Source of the DNA: CAXQRU01 sp964226685
Lineage (GTDB): Bacteria; Pseudomonadota; Gammaproteobacteria; Pseudomonadales; Cellvibrionaceae
NCBI GenBank assembly: GCA_964226685.1
Contig: CAXQRU010000136.1
Coordinates: 1 to 14,282 of the forward strand
DNA length: 14,282 nt
Direction: 5' to 3'
Part shown: positions 7,303-14,282 of the stretch, in pieces
Position numbering within the stretch: position 1 is the stretch's first letter
Layout of the letters: every line of letters begins with the position of its first letter
Translations under genes and position numbers: made by a program
The notes under the pieces: generated by a model
The model's database searches: none
Told to the model about the DNA's origin: nothing
What the model saw: only the letters and a program-made list of their open reading frames with translations

Positions 7303-8697
7303 CTATTCTGCTCTCCGCCAAGTCGTGCCCTCTCTGGAGTCCTCCAAAATAATGCCCTGCTCTTTCAGTGCAGCACGAATCGCATCAGCGCCGGCATAGT
7401 CTTTGTTATCTTTTGCTGCTTGGCGCTCGGCTATTTTGGCTTGTACTTCTTCATCCGTTAAACTCGCGCCCGCTTGCAAAAATGCTGACGGGTCCTCTTG
7501 TAGAATACCCAAAATATCGCCCATGGCTAACAAGCCATTAGCTAAATGCTGTGCAAAGTCTGGCTCAGACTCTTTTAGCTGATTAATGCGGTTGGCCAGA
7601 TCAAACATAGCCGCCAGTGCTTGGCGTGAATTAAAATCATCATTCATCGCCGCCACAAAACGCTGATAAAACTCACAATCCACATCCACATTCGCAACTA
7701 AGCCCTTAAAGGGTTTTAAGGTGTGATAGAAGCGGCTCAAGCCCGATAAAGCCTCTTGTAAATTTTCTTCACTATAATTGATTGGGCTCCGGTAATGACT
7801 ACTAATGCTAAAAAACCGCACCACTTCTGGATGATAATGCGCAAGCACCTCACGAATGGTGAAGAAGTTGTTTAATGACTTCGACATCTTTTCGCCATCT
7901 ACTCGAACAGCACCGGCATGCAACCAATAGTTAGCCATCTGGCAATCGTGAGCGGCTTCACTTTGAGCTATTTCATTTTCATGGTGAGGAAAACGCAGGT
8001 CAATGCCGCCGCCATGAAGATCAAACTGCACACCCAAGCAACTCTTACTCATCGCGGAGCACTCGATATGCCAACCAGGGCGACCGTGGCCCCAGGGCGA
8101 ATCCCAACTATTCTCCAGATCATCACTGGCTTTCCACAGCGCAAAATCGTGGGCATCTTCTTTATCGCTACCTCGGCTGTCACGAACGCTGGCGCCCTCA
8201 CGAAGCCCCTCAAGGGTGTTATTCGATAATTTGCCATAATCGGCAAATTCTTTTACTCGATAATAAACATCTCCTTCAGGGGTTTTATAGGTAAAACCTT
8301 TGCTTTCCAGAGTACTAATCATATCGATAATATTGTGCATATGCTCGGTAGCACGAGGCTCATGATCAGGGCGTGCAATATTTAAAGTCGCTTCATCTTC
8401 GTGCATAATTTTGATAAAGCGATTGGCCAAATCTAAAAACGGCTCGTTATTTTCAAGCGCCCGATTAATAATTTTATCGTCTACATCGGTGATGTTACGA
8501 ACATACGTTACTTGCCACCCCTGAGAGCGTAAATACTTAACAATGACATCAAACACAATCAACAAACGAGCATGTCCAATATGACAATAGTCATAGACCG
8601 TCACACCACAAACGTACAAACCAATATGCCCTGGTTTAATGGGTGTAAAGGGAACTTTTTCCCCGCCTAGGCTGTTGTGCAGTGTTAATGTATTCAT
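7303..8697 (-). CDS. cysS: Cysteinyl-tRNA synthetase
   Basis: A 464-residue class I aminoacyl-tRNA synthetase (E. coli 461) that charges tRNA-Cys using ATP and cysteine. The HIGH motif is HIGH at 39-42 in YDYCHIGHAR, and KMSKS is at 270-274. The zinc ligands that recognise the substrate thiolate are present: Cys30 in YVCGVTVY, Cys213 in WHIECSAMS, and His238/Glu242 in FPHHENE. The C-terminal helical anticodon-binding region ends in EGTTWRRAE, as is typical. The start is the ATG giving MNTLTLHNS, preceded by AAGG at good spacing. An upstream in-frame extension would run into glnS and is not conserved. Only 7 bp separate it from the glnS stop, so the two are almost certainly co-transcribed. Confidence 0.98.
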   Translation of the reverse strand: MNTLTLHNSLGGEKVPFTPIKPGHIGLYVCGVTVYDYCHIGHARLLIVFDVIVKYLRSQGWQVTYVRNITDVDDKIINRALENNEPFLDLANRFIKIMHEDEATLNIARPDHEPRATEHMHNIIDMISTLESKGFTYKTPEGDVYYRVKEFADYGKLSNNTLEGLREGASVRDSRGSDKEDAHDFALWKASDDLENSWDSPWGHGRPGWHIECSAMSKSCLGVQFDLHGGGIDLRFPHHENEIAQSEAAHDCQMANYWLHAGAVRVDGEKMSKSLNNFFTIREVLAHYHPEVVRFFSISSHYRSPINYSEENLQEALSGLSRFYHTLKPFKGLVANVDVDCEFYQRFVAAMNDDFNSRQALAAMFDLANRINQLKESEPDFAQHLANGLLAMGDILGILQEDPSAFLQAGASLTDEEVQAKIAERQAAKDNKDYAGADAIRAALKEQGIILEDSREGTTWRRAE

Positions 8698-8704
8698 AAT
8701 TACC

Positions 8705-10375
8705 TTAGTGTTTTTCCCATGTATCTTTAAGACCAATAGTACGGTTGAAAATGAGTTCATTGTCGCTTGAGCTTGGATCTAAACAAAAATAACCCTCGCG
8801 TTCAAACTGATAAGCTTCACCCACTTTAGCATTCGCTAAACTCGGCTCGCAGAGCGCATTGTCTTGAACCATCAAACTATCTGGGTTAATTAATTCCAAA
8901 AAGTTTTTATCGCCCGAATCGGGAGACGGGTCGGTAAAGAGCCGATCATAGAGATTGACTTTGCAGCGCAGCGCCGTCTTATCATCTACCCAGTGGATCA
9001 CGCCTTTAGCTTTAACACCATCTGCTGGGTCTTGTCCCAATGAATCTTCGATAATTTTTGCCTTCACTTCAATGACTCGACCACTATCATCTTTGACGCA
9101 ATCATAGGCTTCGATCACATAAGCGTGCCTTAATCGAACGCGCTTACCCAATACTAAACGTTTATACTTTTTGTTGGCCGATTCCTGAAAATCTGCCTCG
9201 TCAATCCAAACCGTATTACTGAACGTGAGTTTCCGGCTGGGCAAATCCTCTCTACTAGGATGGCCTGGAGCGGTAATTTCCAAGCTAGCATCATCGGGGT
9301 AATTGCTCAGAGTCACCTTTAGTGGCGAAATGACACACATGGCTCTAGGAGCATTTTTGTCGAGATCATCGCGAATGGCGTGCTCAAGCATCCCCACATC
9401 GACCAAACCGTCCGAGCGGCTAACGCCCACCATTTCACAAAACTTTCTCAAGGCACGAGCGGTATAACCGCGACGACGCAGTCCCGCAATGGTTGGTAAG
9501 CGAGGGTCATCCCAGCTCTCGACGATGCCATCATCAATCAACTGCTTGACCTTACGCTTAGAGGTCACTGCGTAGCTGACATTGAGTCGGCCAAATTCAT
9601 ATTGACGTGGCTTGTGCGGCACAGGCAAATGCTCGATAAACCAATCGTACAAAGGCCTGTGATCGGCAAATTCGAGAGAACAGAACGAATGGGTGATGCC
9701 CTCAATGGCATCCTCCTGACCGTGTGCAAAATCGTAAGTTGGGTAAATGCACCACTTATCACCGGTTTGATGATGGCTACGCTTCATAATGCGGTAGAGA
9801 ATCGGGTCTCTCATGACCATGTTGGGATGGGCCATATCGATCTTGGCTCGAAGCACACAGGCGCCCTCATCGTACTCACCCGCTCGCATTTTTTCAAATT
9901 CGGCTAGGTTTTCTTCCACACCGCGATTTCGATAGGGGCTATCAACACCTGGCTCGGTTAACGTACCACGGTACTCGCGCGCTTGATCGGGGCTTAAATG
10001 GCACACATAGGCCAAACCATCATTGATCAACACCTTAGCCCACTCAAAAAGCGTATCAAAATAGCTGGAGGCATATCGAACCTCTCCATCCCATTGATAA
10101 CCGAGCCAACGAACGTCCTCTATGATCGCCTCAATAAATGACTGATCCTCTTTTAAAGGGTTGGTATCATCAAAGCGCAGGTTACAGCGACCGTTAAAGC
10201 GCTCAGCCATACCAAAGTTCAGGCAAATCGACTTGGCATGACCAATGTGCAAAAAACCATTGGGCTCAGGAGGAAAACGGGTAACTAACTGCTCTATATG
10301 CTTTGATTCCAGATCTTTGCTAACTATTTGCTCTAAAAAATGCAGTTTTTCTTTAGATTCGGGCTGTTCTGACAT
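8705..10375 (-). CDS. glnS: Glutaminyl-tRNA synthetase
   Basis: A 556-residue class Ic aminoacyl-tRNA synthetase (E. coli 554) that charges tRNA-Gln. The start is the ATG giving MSEQPESKEK. Residues 33-46 carry RFPPEPNGFLHIGH, the GlnRS form of the HIGH motif, followed by RFDDTNP (68-73). The second signature is VTSKR (270-274), where E. coli has VMSKR, so the usual Met is Thr. The two beta-barrel anticodon-binding domains fill the C-terminal ~215 residues, with the conserved FQRxGYFC-like segment present as FEREGYFCLD. It is the first gene of the leftward operon glnS-cysS and is divergent from ppiB. A TATAAT box lies 55-60 bp upstream of the start. Presence of GlnRS itself points to a gammaproteobacterium or a relative that acquired it. 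Confidence 0.98.
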   Translation of the reverse strand: MSEQPESKEKLHFLEQIVSKDLESKHIEQLVTRFPPEPNGFLHIGHAKSICLNFGMAERFNGRCNLRFDDTNPLKEDQSFIEAIIEDVRWLGYQWDGEVRYASSYFDTLFEWAKVLINDGLAYVCHLSPDQAREYRGTLTEPGVDSPYRNRGVEENLAEFEKMRAGEYDEGACVLRAKIDMAHPNMVMRDPILYRIMKRSHHQTGDKWCIYPTYDFAHGQEDAIEGITHSFCSLEFADHRPLYDWFIEHLPVPHKPRQYEFGRLNVSYAVTSKRKVKQLIDDGIVESWDDPRLPTIAGLRRRGYTARALRKFCEMVGVSRSDGLVDVGMLEHAIRDDLDKNAPRAMCVISPLKVTLSNYPDDASLEITAPGHPSREDLPSRKLTFSNTVWIDEADFQESANKKYKRLVLGKRVRLRHAYVIEAYDCVKDDSGRVIEVKAKIIEDSLGQDPADGVKAKGVIHWVDDKTALRCKVNLYDRLFTDPSPDSGDKNFLELINPDSLMVQDNALCEPSLANAKVGEAYQFEREGYFCLDPSSSDNELIFNRTIGLKDTWEKH

Positions 10376-10429
10376 ATAAGGATTCCAATTAAGGGGATTC
10401 GATGGTTTATCATCAAAGTTAAACCGCGT

Positions 10430-10435
10430 ATTATA
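10430..10435 (-). promoter_or_regulatory. Candidate -10 box of the glnS operon promoter
   Basis: The minus strand reads a perfect TATAAT here, 55-60 bp upstream of the glnS ATG. It is followed by a GC-rich discriminator (ACGCGG), the arrangement common in growth-rate and ppGpp-controlled translation genes. No close match to TTGACA is seen 16-18 bp upstream (GTGGTG or TGGTGT are the nearest), so the -35 contact is weak. A TATTAT overlapping on the plus strand could serve ppiB, with an even weaker -35. The call rests on the -10 alone. Confidence 0.45.
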
Positions 10436-10507
10436 CCCGCACACAACAAATACACCACGGGATTAGCAGGAAAATTTGCTGAGATATCGAATTGAGGATA
10501 GAAATAA

Positions 10508-10990
10508 ATGATTACACTACAAACTAATTTTGGCGACATTACTCTAGAGTTAGACTTTGATAATGCACCAAAGACCGCTGAAAACTTTAAACAATACGTA
10601 GAAGATGGCTTCTACGATGGCACTATTTTTCACCGCATCATCCAAAACTTCATGATTCAAGGCGGCGGCTTTACTGAAGAGATGGTACAAAAAGAAACCC
10701 GAGCTGCTATTGAAAATGAAGCAGACAACGGTCTAAAAAATGACAAGTATACCGTCGCTATGGCACGCACCTCAGATCCACAAAGTGCGACAGCTCAGTT
10801 TTTCATCAACGTGGTTGACAATGACTTTCTCAATTTCAAATCCAAAACCAGCAGCGGCTGGGGTTATTGCGTATTTGGCAAAGTCACCTCAGGCGAGGAA
10901 GTGGTCGATAAGATCAAAAATGTCCCCACCGGGTTTCAAGATGTACCCACTGATACCGTTGTCATTGAAAAAGCTTACATTAACTCGTGA
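10508..10990 (+). CDS. ppiB: Peptidyl-prolyl cis-trans isomerase B (cyclophilin)
   Basis: A 160-residue cytoplasmic cyclophilin (E. coli PpiB 164) that speeds cis-trans isomerisation of X-Pro bonds during folding. The catalytic FHRIIQNFMIQGGGF segment gives Arg43, Phe48 and Gln51. AMART (84-88) and the SATAQFFINVVDNDFLNF stretch (93-110) form the rest of the active-site pocket. There is no signal peptide, which separates it from periplasmic PpiA. A GAGGA nine bases before the ATG supports the start. The last codons overlap the lpxH start by four bases, so the two genes form a coupled pair transcribed away from glnS. Confidence 0.96.
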   Translation: MITLQTNFGDITLELDFDNAPKTAENFKQYVEDGFYDGTIFHRIIQNFMIQGGGFTEEMVQKETRAAIENEADNGLKNDKYTVAMARTSDPQSATAQFFINVVDNDFLNFKSKTSSGWGYCVFGKVTSGEEVVDKIKNVPTGFQDVPTDTVVIEKAYINS

Positions 10991-11712
10991 TTTACTTCAT
11001 CTCTGACTTGCACTTAGACCCCTCGCGTGAGGATATCACGCAGGGTTTCTATCGCTTTTTGGACAAAACTCAAGCTCAAGCTGAAAGCCTCTATATTCTG
11101 GGCGATTTATTCGAGGCTTGGCTGGGGGACGATGACGATACCCCCATGTACCGCGAGGTGATAGCACGCTTGGCGGATTACTCCAAAACCTGCTCTCTCT
11201 TTGTGATGCATGGCAACCGAGATTTTTTGATCGGCAATGGCTTTACCCAGCAAACCGGCGCCACACTGCTCGATGACCCCACAGTGATTACCTTAGGAGA
11301 CACTGAATTTCTAATCAGTCACGGAGATGTTTTTTGTACCGACGATAAAGAATACATGGCGTTTAGACAGACTGTCCGTCAAGATGAGTGGAAGGCTAAC
11401 ATCCTGTCTAAGTCCCTTGACGAGAGAAAAGCCTTTGCCGCTCACGTCAGAGCCTCTAGTAAGGAATCCAACCGCCAAAAAGCACAAGATATTATGGATG
11501 TCTCCAAAGCAGCGGTTCTAGAAATGATGGCTCAACACAATGTCTACCGCCTCATTCACGGACACACTCATCGACCTTTTGATCATCAATTCACGCACAA
11601 CGGGCACCACTGTCAACGGCTTGTTCTAGGAGACTGGGACAGCCACGGCTGGCACGCTCAATATGACGGGCAGACCCTTAGTCTGCACCAATGGCCTTTG
11701 CTGGAACCCTAA
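10987..11712 (+). CDS. lpxH: UDP-2,3-diacylglucosamine diphosphatase LpxH
   Basis: A 241-residue metallophosphoesterase (E. coli 240) that hydrolyses UDP-2,3-diacylglucosamine to lipid X and UMP at the inner membrane in lipid A synthesis. All metal ligands of the family are visible: Asp7 and His9 (SDLHLD), Asp40 (GDLFEAW), Asn77 (GNRDF), His112 (SHGD) and the two histidines of the C-terminal IHGHTHRP. The start is a GTG inside the ppiB stop (GTGA overlap), so translation is coupled to ppiB. Its presence means the organism makes lipopolysaccharide by the LpxH route. The 3' end overlaps the convergent [2Fe-2S] gene by 35 bp. Confidence 0.96.
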   Translation: MIYFISDLHLDPSREDITQGFYRFLDKTQAQAESLYILGDLFEAWLGDDDDTPMYREVIARLADYSKTCSLFVMHGNRDFLIGNGFTQQTGATLLDDPTVITLGDTEFLISHGDVFCTDDKEYMAFRQTVRQDEWKANILSKSLDERKAFAAHVRASSKESNRQKAQDIMDVSKAAVLEMMAQHNVYRLIHGHTHRPFDHQFTHNGHHCQRLVLGDWDSHGWHAQYDGQTLSLHQWPLLEP

Positions 11713-12499
11713 GCGTTCGAATTCGAGTGGAGTTAATGCCGGCAAAGAAGAAATGGCGTTGCAACTGACCGATAAAAGAAGGCTCACCGAGTAATAATAC
11801 CGTGGCATCCTTGCGAGCCACATCCGCTGTCACTTGATTGATAATATTGGGATTACAGTGAATGGTGACGCCTGGGCTTTCTGGCTGATTCACATTCTCT
11901 GTGTATAGAGTTAATCCTTGAGTGTGTCCCTGTAAAAGCGCGTCTAATACAATGCCTGAGGCAATATTGGCGGCTTGAACTTGGCTAACGATGATCATAG
12001 GATTATCACTATCCATCGTTTTTTGGTAACAGCATTGCCCCTCTGGTACTGAAACATCTAACCAATCACCTAACTGAACCCCTTGAGCCGCAATATAGGC
12101 TAAGTCGCTGCCTTTTTGGCGAGTCAGACTGTAGGGTTGGCCTTGCCAGCTAATGTGTTGGCCCGACAACCAGGGAACATCTATCGATAAACCCAGATCA
12201 GCCTCCCCAACCCACTGAACCTTAGCTTTTATAGTGTTTTGGTCTCCAGGTAAAGCCAGCGTCATGTCATCGCTGGGCACGCACTGACATGCTAAAAAGT
12301 AATGCTGCTGGCATTGGCTTTCCTTTAAGCCTCGCTGAGACAAGCTCGGGACAGGAGCTTGGGCCTTCATCAAACAAGACTGACAAAGCCCTACTCGGCA
12401 ACTGTATGGCACCTTCACTCCTTGGGCTTCCAAGGCTTCTAAAACCGTTTGCCCTTGCTTAACAGGGTACGTACAACCTTTAAAAGTGAGACTTGGCAC
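11678..12499 (-). CDS. [2Fe-2S] ferredoxin-domain protein with degenerate reductase-like C-terminus
   Basis: A 273-residue cytoplasmic protein. Residues 1-80 form a plant-type [2Fe-2S] ferredoxin fold with the ligand spacing intact: Cys34-x4-Cys39-x2-Cys42-x28-Cys71 (YSCRVGLCQSC and FLACQC). Residues ~90-265 follow the layout of a ferredoxin-NADP reductase, but its motifs are eroded. The FAD motif RxYS survives only as QPYSL (121-125), the GGxG nucleotide loop is VSQVQAANIA (171-180), and the CGPP-type motif is LLGEPSF (236-242). It may therefore carry the cluster but not bind flavin and NAD(P)H in the usual way. The GTG start has an excellent AGGGGAG site five bases upstream. It is monocistronic, divergent from phaZ, and its 3' end overlaps lpxH by 35 bp. 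The electron partner is unknown. Confidence 0.82.
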   Translation of the reverse strand: MPSLTFKGCTYPVKQGQTVLEALEAQGVKVPYSCRVGLCQSCLMKAQAPVPSLSQRGLKESQCQQHYFLACQCVPSDDMTLALPGDQNTIKAKVQWVGEADLGLSIDVPWLSGQHISWQGQPYSLTRQKGSDLAYIAAQGVQLGDWLDVSVPEGQCCYQKTMDSDNPMIIVSQVQAANIASGIVLDALLQGHTQGLTLYTENVNQPESPGVTIHCNPNIINQVTADVARKDATVLLLGEPSFIGQLQRHFFFAGINSTRIRTLRVPAKAIGAD

Positions 12500-12587
12500 A
12501 CAAACTCCCCTAAAAACAATTAGTCGCTCAATGGTCTATACTGAATTAAAAACCAGTAATTCTCAAGCGTTACCGTGGCACATAATC

Positions 12588-12603
12588 ACATAAAATGTTA
12601 TGT
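12588..12603. promoter_or_regulatory. Palindrome in the phaZ / [2Fe-2S] gene divergent region
   Basis: The 180-bp region between the two divergent starts contains a perfect inverted repeat ACATAA-aatg-TTATGT. It overlaps a TAAAAT that could act as a -10 box for phaZ, about 85 bp upstream of its start. Symmetry and position fit a repressor operator, but AT-rich palindromes arise easily by chance and no known regulator motif is recognised. The rest of this region shows no clear -35 element. Confidence 0.25.
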
Positions 12604-12679
12604 TAATAGTAGTACCCAGCAATCCCGATACGAAAAACATAACAATGGGTTGCTTGCTAATGACTAAGGGGAGATGGAT

Positions 12680-13975
12680 ATGCTTTATCACGCTTATGAA
12701 CTCAACCATGCGGTAATTTCACCCATGCGCCAATGGGCGGACTTTGGCAGAATATTTATGGGCTCGCCTTTTAATCCGGCTGCCTATACTTCTATGGGCA
12801 AATCCATGGTGGCCGCCCTCGATCTTTTTGAGTCCGTTACTCGCCGCTATGGGAAACCCGAATGGGGCATTTCCGAGACAACTGTTAATGGTTGTTCGAT
12901 TCCGGTGCAAGATCGAATTATTTTTCGTAAACCATTTTGTGACTTAGTGCATTTCAAACGAGATCCTGATCTGTTATCGCAAGCCCTAGGTCAAAAAACA
13001 CATCAACCTAGAGTACTGCTGGTTGCACCATTATCTGGCCACTATGCCACGCTACTAAGAGGCACCGTTGAAGCCTTTATTCCCGATCACGAGGTGTATA
13101 TCACAGATTGGATCGACGCACGCACCGTTCCCTACAATGAAGGCACATTTGATCTTAATGACTACATCGATTATTTGATTGAAATGATTAAGTTCTTAGG
13201 GCCAGATATCAACATTATCGCGATTTGTCAGCCTGGGCCTGCAGTGATATCGGCCGTTTCTGTTTTATCTGAAAAAAAATCGGCTTATTTGCCAGCGACT
13301 ATGACGATCATGGGCTCTCCCATTGATACGCGTCTATCACCCACAGTGCCCAATCAACTCGCAAAAGAACATCCTATTTCTTGGTTTAAAAAGAAAATGA
13401 TTTACGATGTACCCTGGCCCAACCGTGGTTTTATGAGAAGGGTCTACCCTGGTTTTATTCAACTGGGCGGGTTTATCACGATGAACCAAGATCGACATGT
13501 GGGTGCACACTGGGAGTTTTTCTTACAACTCGTCAAAGGCGACTGTGACAGTACACAAAAACATCGAAAGTTCTACGACGAATATTTATCTGTTTTGGAT
13601 TTAACGGAAAAATTCTACCTACAAACCATTCAAGATGTTTTTCAAGAACACAAACTCGCTAATGGTACGTTTACTCACAAAGGTAAGCGGGTAAAACCAG
13701 AAAAAATCACCTCTGTTGGCTTGATGACGGTTGAAGGTGAGCTGGATGACATTTCAGGTATTGGTCAGACGCAAGCGGCACATACACTTTGCAACCAAAT
13801 CCCTGAAAGCAAGCGTTTTGATTACATTCAACCCGGTGTTGGCCATTACGGAGTCTTTAGTGGTACTCGATTTAAAAATGATATCAGACCAAGAATCGTC
13901 GACTTCATAAAGGATTTTCACAATGCTAAAAAAGAAACAGAATTTCAAGAAAAAAATCCAGAACTTTTCTTCTAA
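12680..13975 (+). CDS. phaZ: Intracellular polyhydroxyalkanoate depolymerase (PhaZ)
   Basis: A 431-residue alpha/beta-hydrolase that breaks down stored polyhydroxybutyrate inside the cell. The start is the second ATG (MLYHAYELNHAV). The strong AAGGGGAG at 12666-12673 abuts the first ATG but sits six bases before the second, and MLY is the usual family opening. The catalytic nucleophile is Cys183 in AICQPGP, the cysteine version of the lipase box. Asp356 in GELDDISG and His389 in GVGHYGVF complete the triad. From memory, the Ralstonia eutropha PhaZa1 triad is Cys183-Asp355-His388. There is no signal peptide, consistent with a granule-bound enzyme. It stands alone: no synthase, phasin or phaB gene is nearby. 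A hairpin terminator follows. The polymer chain length used is not provable here, but the family acts on short-chain PHB. Confidence 0.93.
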   Translation: MLYHAYELNHAVISPMRQWADFGRIFMGSPFNPAAYTSMGKSMVAALDLFESVTRRYGKPEWGISETTVNGCSIPVQDRIIFRKPFCDLVHFKRDPDLLSQALGQKTHQPRVLLVAPLSGHYATLLRGTVEAFIPDHEVYITDWIDARTVPYNEGTFDLNDYIDYLIEMIKFLGPDINIIAICQPGPAVISAVSVLSEKKSAYLPATMTIMGSPIDTRLSPTVPNQLAKEHPISWFKKKMIYDVPWPNRGFMRRVYPGFIQLGGFITMNQDRHVGAHWEFFLQLVKGDCDSTQKHRKFYDEYLSVLDLTEKFYLQTIQDVFQEHKLANGTFTHKGKRVKPEKITSVGLMTVEGELDDISGIGQTQAAHTLCNQIPESKRFDYIQPGVGHYGVFSGTRFKNDIRPRIVDFIKDFHNAKKETEFQEKNPELFF

Positions 13976-13986
13976 GCCTTTTAAGC

Positions 13987-14009
13987 AGGGCCTGCCTTAG
14001 GCAAGCCCT
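13987..14009. terminator. Bidirectional hairpin between phaZ and the rhodanese-like gene
   Basis: Two 10-base arms, AGGGCCTGCC and GGCAAGCCCT, pair with one mismatch around a TTA loop. The hairpin lies 11 bp after the phaZ stop and 5 bp beyond the stop of the converging gene. The position suits a shared terminator, but neither strand has a proper T-run after it, so termination may be inefficient or need Rho. Confidence 0.6.
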
Positions 14010-14014
14010 AACCT

Positions 14015-14282
14015 TTAATGAGAGAGCTGTACAACAGGTAAACTGTGATAGTGGCTGGCCATTTTTAAAGTTGACGGCAGATTGTGTGCTATCCATCTAA
14101 AATACCCATCTCGATAATAGTACACTTGCGTAAAACCCCAATCTGTTGCGGTAGCAACGGCATAGGCTGATCGCAAACTGGATGCATCTTCACCATAAAT
14201 AACGATAGGCATGTCTTTTGGAACTTTAGATTGATATAATTTTGAAAAATCATTTAAAAAATCTAAATTTACTGAATTTTCG
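14015..14282 (-). CDS. Rhodanese-like domain protein lacking the active-site Cys, truncated at window end
   Basis: The C-terminal ~88 residues of a gene that enters from the right. The frame stays open to the last base, so the ATG at 14212 is internal and not the start. The pattern IVIYGEDASSLRSAYAVAT followed by GFTQVYYYRDGYFRW is that of a rhodanese domain: a strand, an active-site loop, an R-S-A helix, then the Gly-Tyr strand and YRDG(Y/G)xxW. The loop should begin with the persulfide-forming Cys (YCR.G.RS), but here it is Gly (YGEDASSLRS). It is probably not a sulfurtransferase and may serve as a binding module. It converges on phaZ with a hairpin between. Any N-terminal signal or extra domain is outside the window. 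Confidence 0.65.
   Translation of the reverse strand, partial: ENSVNLDFLNDFSKLYQSKVPKDMPIVIYGEDASSLRSAYAVATATDWGFTQVYYYRDGYFRWIAHNLPSTLKMASHYHSLPVVQLSH

Noticed and set aside
11670..11686. Hairpin at the lpxH / [2Fe-2S] junction as a terminator
   Set aside because: The stem is only 6 bp, no T-run follows on either strand, and it lies inside both coding regions.
12576..12592. TGGCAC resembling a sigma-54 -24 element before phaZ
   Set aside because: At the correct spacing the -12 element (TTGC) is missing; the sequence there is CACA.
1..14282. tRNA, rRNA, CRISPR array, insertion sequence, phage or defence island
   Set aside because: No cloverleaf, no regularly spaced repeats, no transposase or integrase frames and no terminal inverted repeats were seen. 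The window is densely packed with core and metabolic genes of even composition.

Overview
The window is one end of a draft contig from a Gram-negative bacterium, most likely a gammaproteobacterium. Supporting signs are a glutaminyl-tRNA synthetase, the lipid A enzyme LpxH, type II secretion accessory proteins (ExeA/GspB), a KefC-type K+ efflux protein, and the block lpxH-ppiB / glnS-cysS, which as I recall matches the gene order in Pseudomonas. The base composition looks moderate (mid-40s % GC by eye), so a marine Cellvibrionales or Oceanospirillales-type organism fits better than a high-GC pseudomonad. This placement is inference. The first 21 bases are Illumina sequencing adapter, so position 1 is an artificial end.

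Layout. Bases 23-352 (+) hold the 3' part of a small receiver-like protein that has lost its phosphorylation site. From 398 to 10375 everything lies on the minus strand. Read in the direction of transcription this is: glnS, cysS, an uncharacterised two-repeat plus nuclease-like protein, and a 3-hydroxyisobutyrate dehydrogenase-family enzyme, all 5-9 bp apart and probably one operon. After a 109-bp gap with terminator-like hairpins come a DUF6502-like protein and a KefC-type antiporter, 18 bp apart. After a further 72 bp come exeA and gspB, which overlap by one base.

A divergent intergenic region at 10376-10507, with a good -10 box for glnS, separates this block from ppiB-lpxH on the plus strand, whose ends overlap by 4 bp. 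The 3' end of lpxH overlaps a convergent gene by 35 bp. That gene encodes a plant-type [2Fe-2S] domain fused to an eroded flavin-reductase-like region. A 180-bp divergent region follows, then an intracellular polyhydroxyalkanoate depolymerase (phaZ, catalytic Cys183), a hairpin terminator, and the 3' part of a rhodanese-like gene without its catalytic cysteine that runs off the right end.

Functionally the window is mostly housekeeping: tRNA charging, proline isomerisation, lipid A synthesis, K+ homeostasis and secretin assembly, plus storage-polymer mobilisation. I see no tRNA, rRNA, CRISPR array, insertion sequence or phage segment, and no gap over 300 bp without a gene. No clear new multi-gene system is present. 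The least understood pieces are the repeat/nuclease-like protein in the tRNA-synthetase operon, the DUF6502-KefC pair, and the degenerate ferredoxin-reductase protein.
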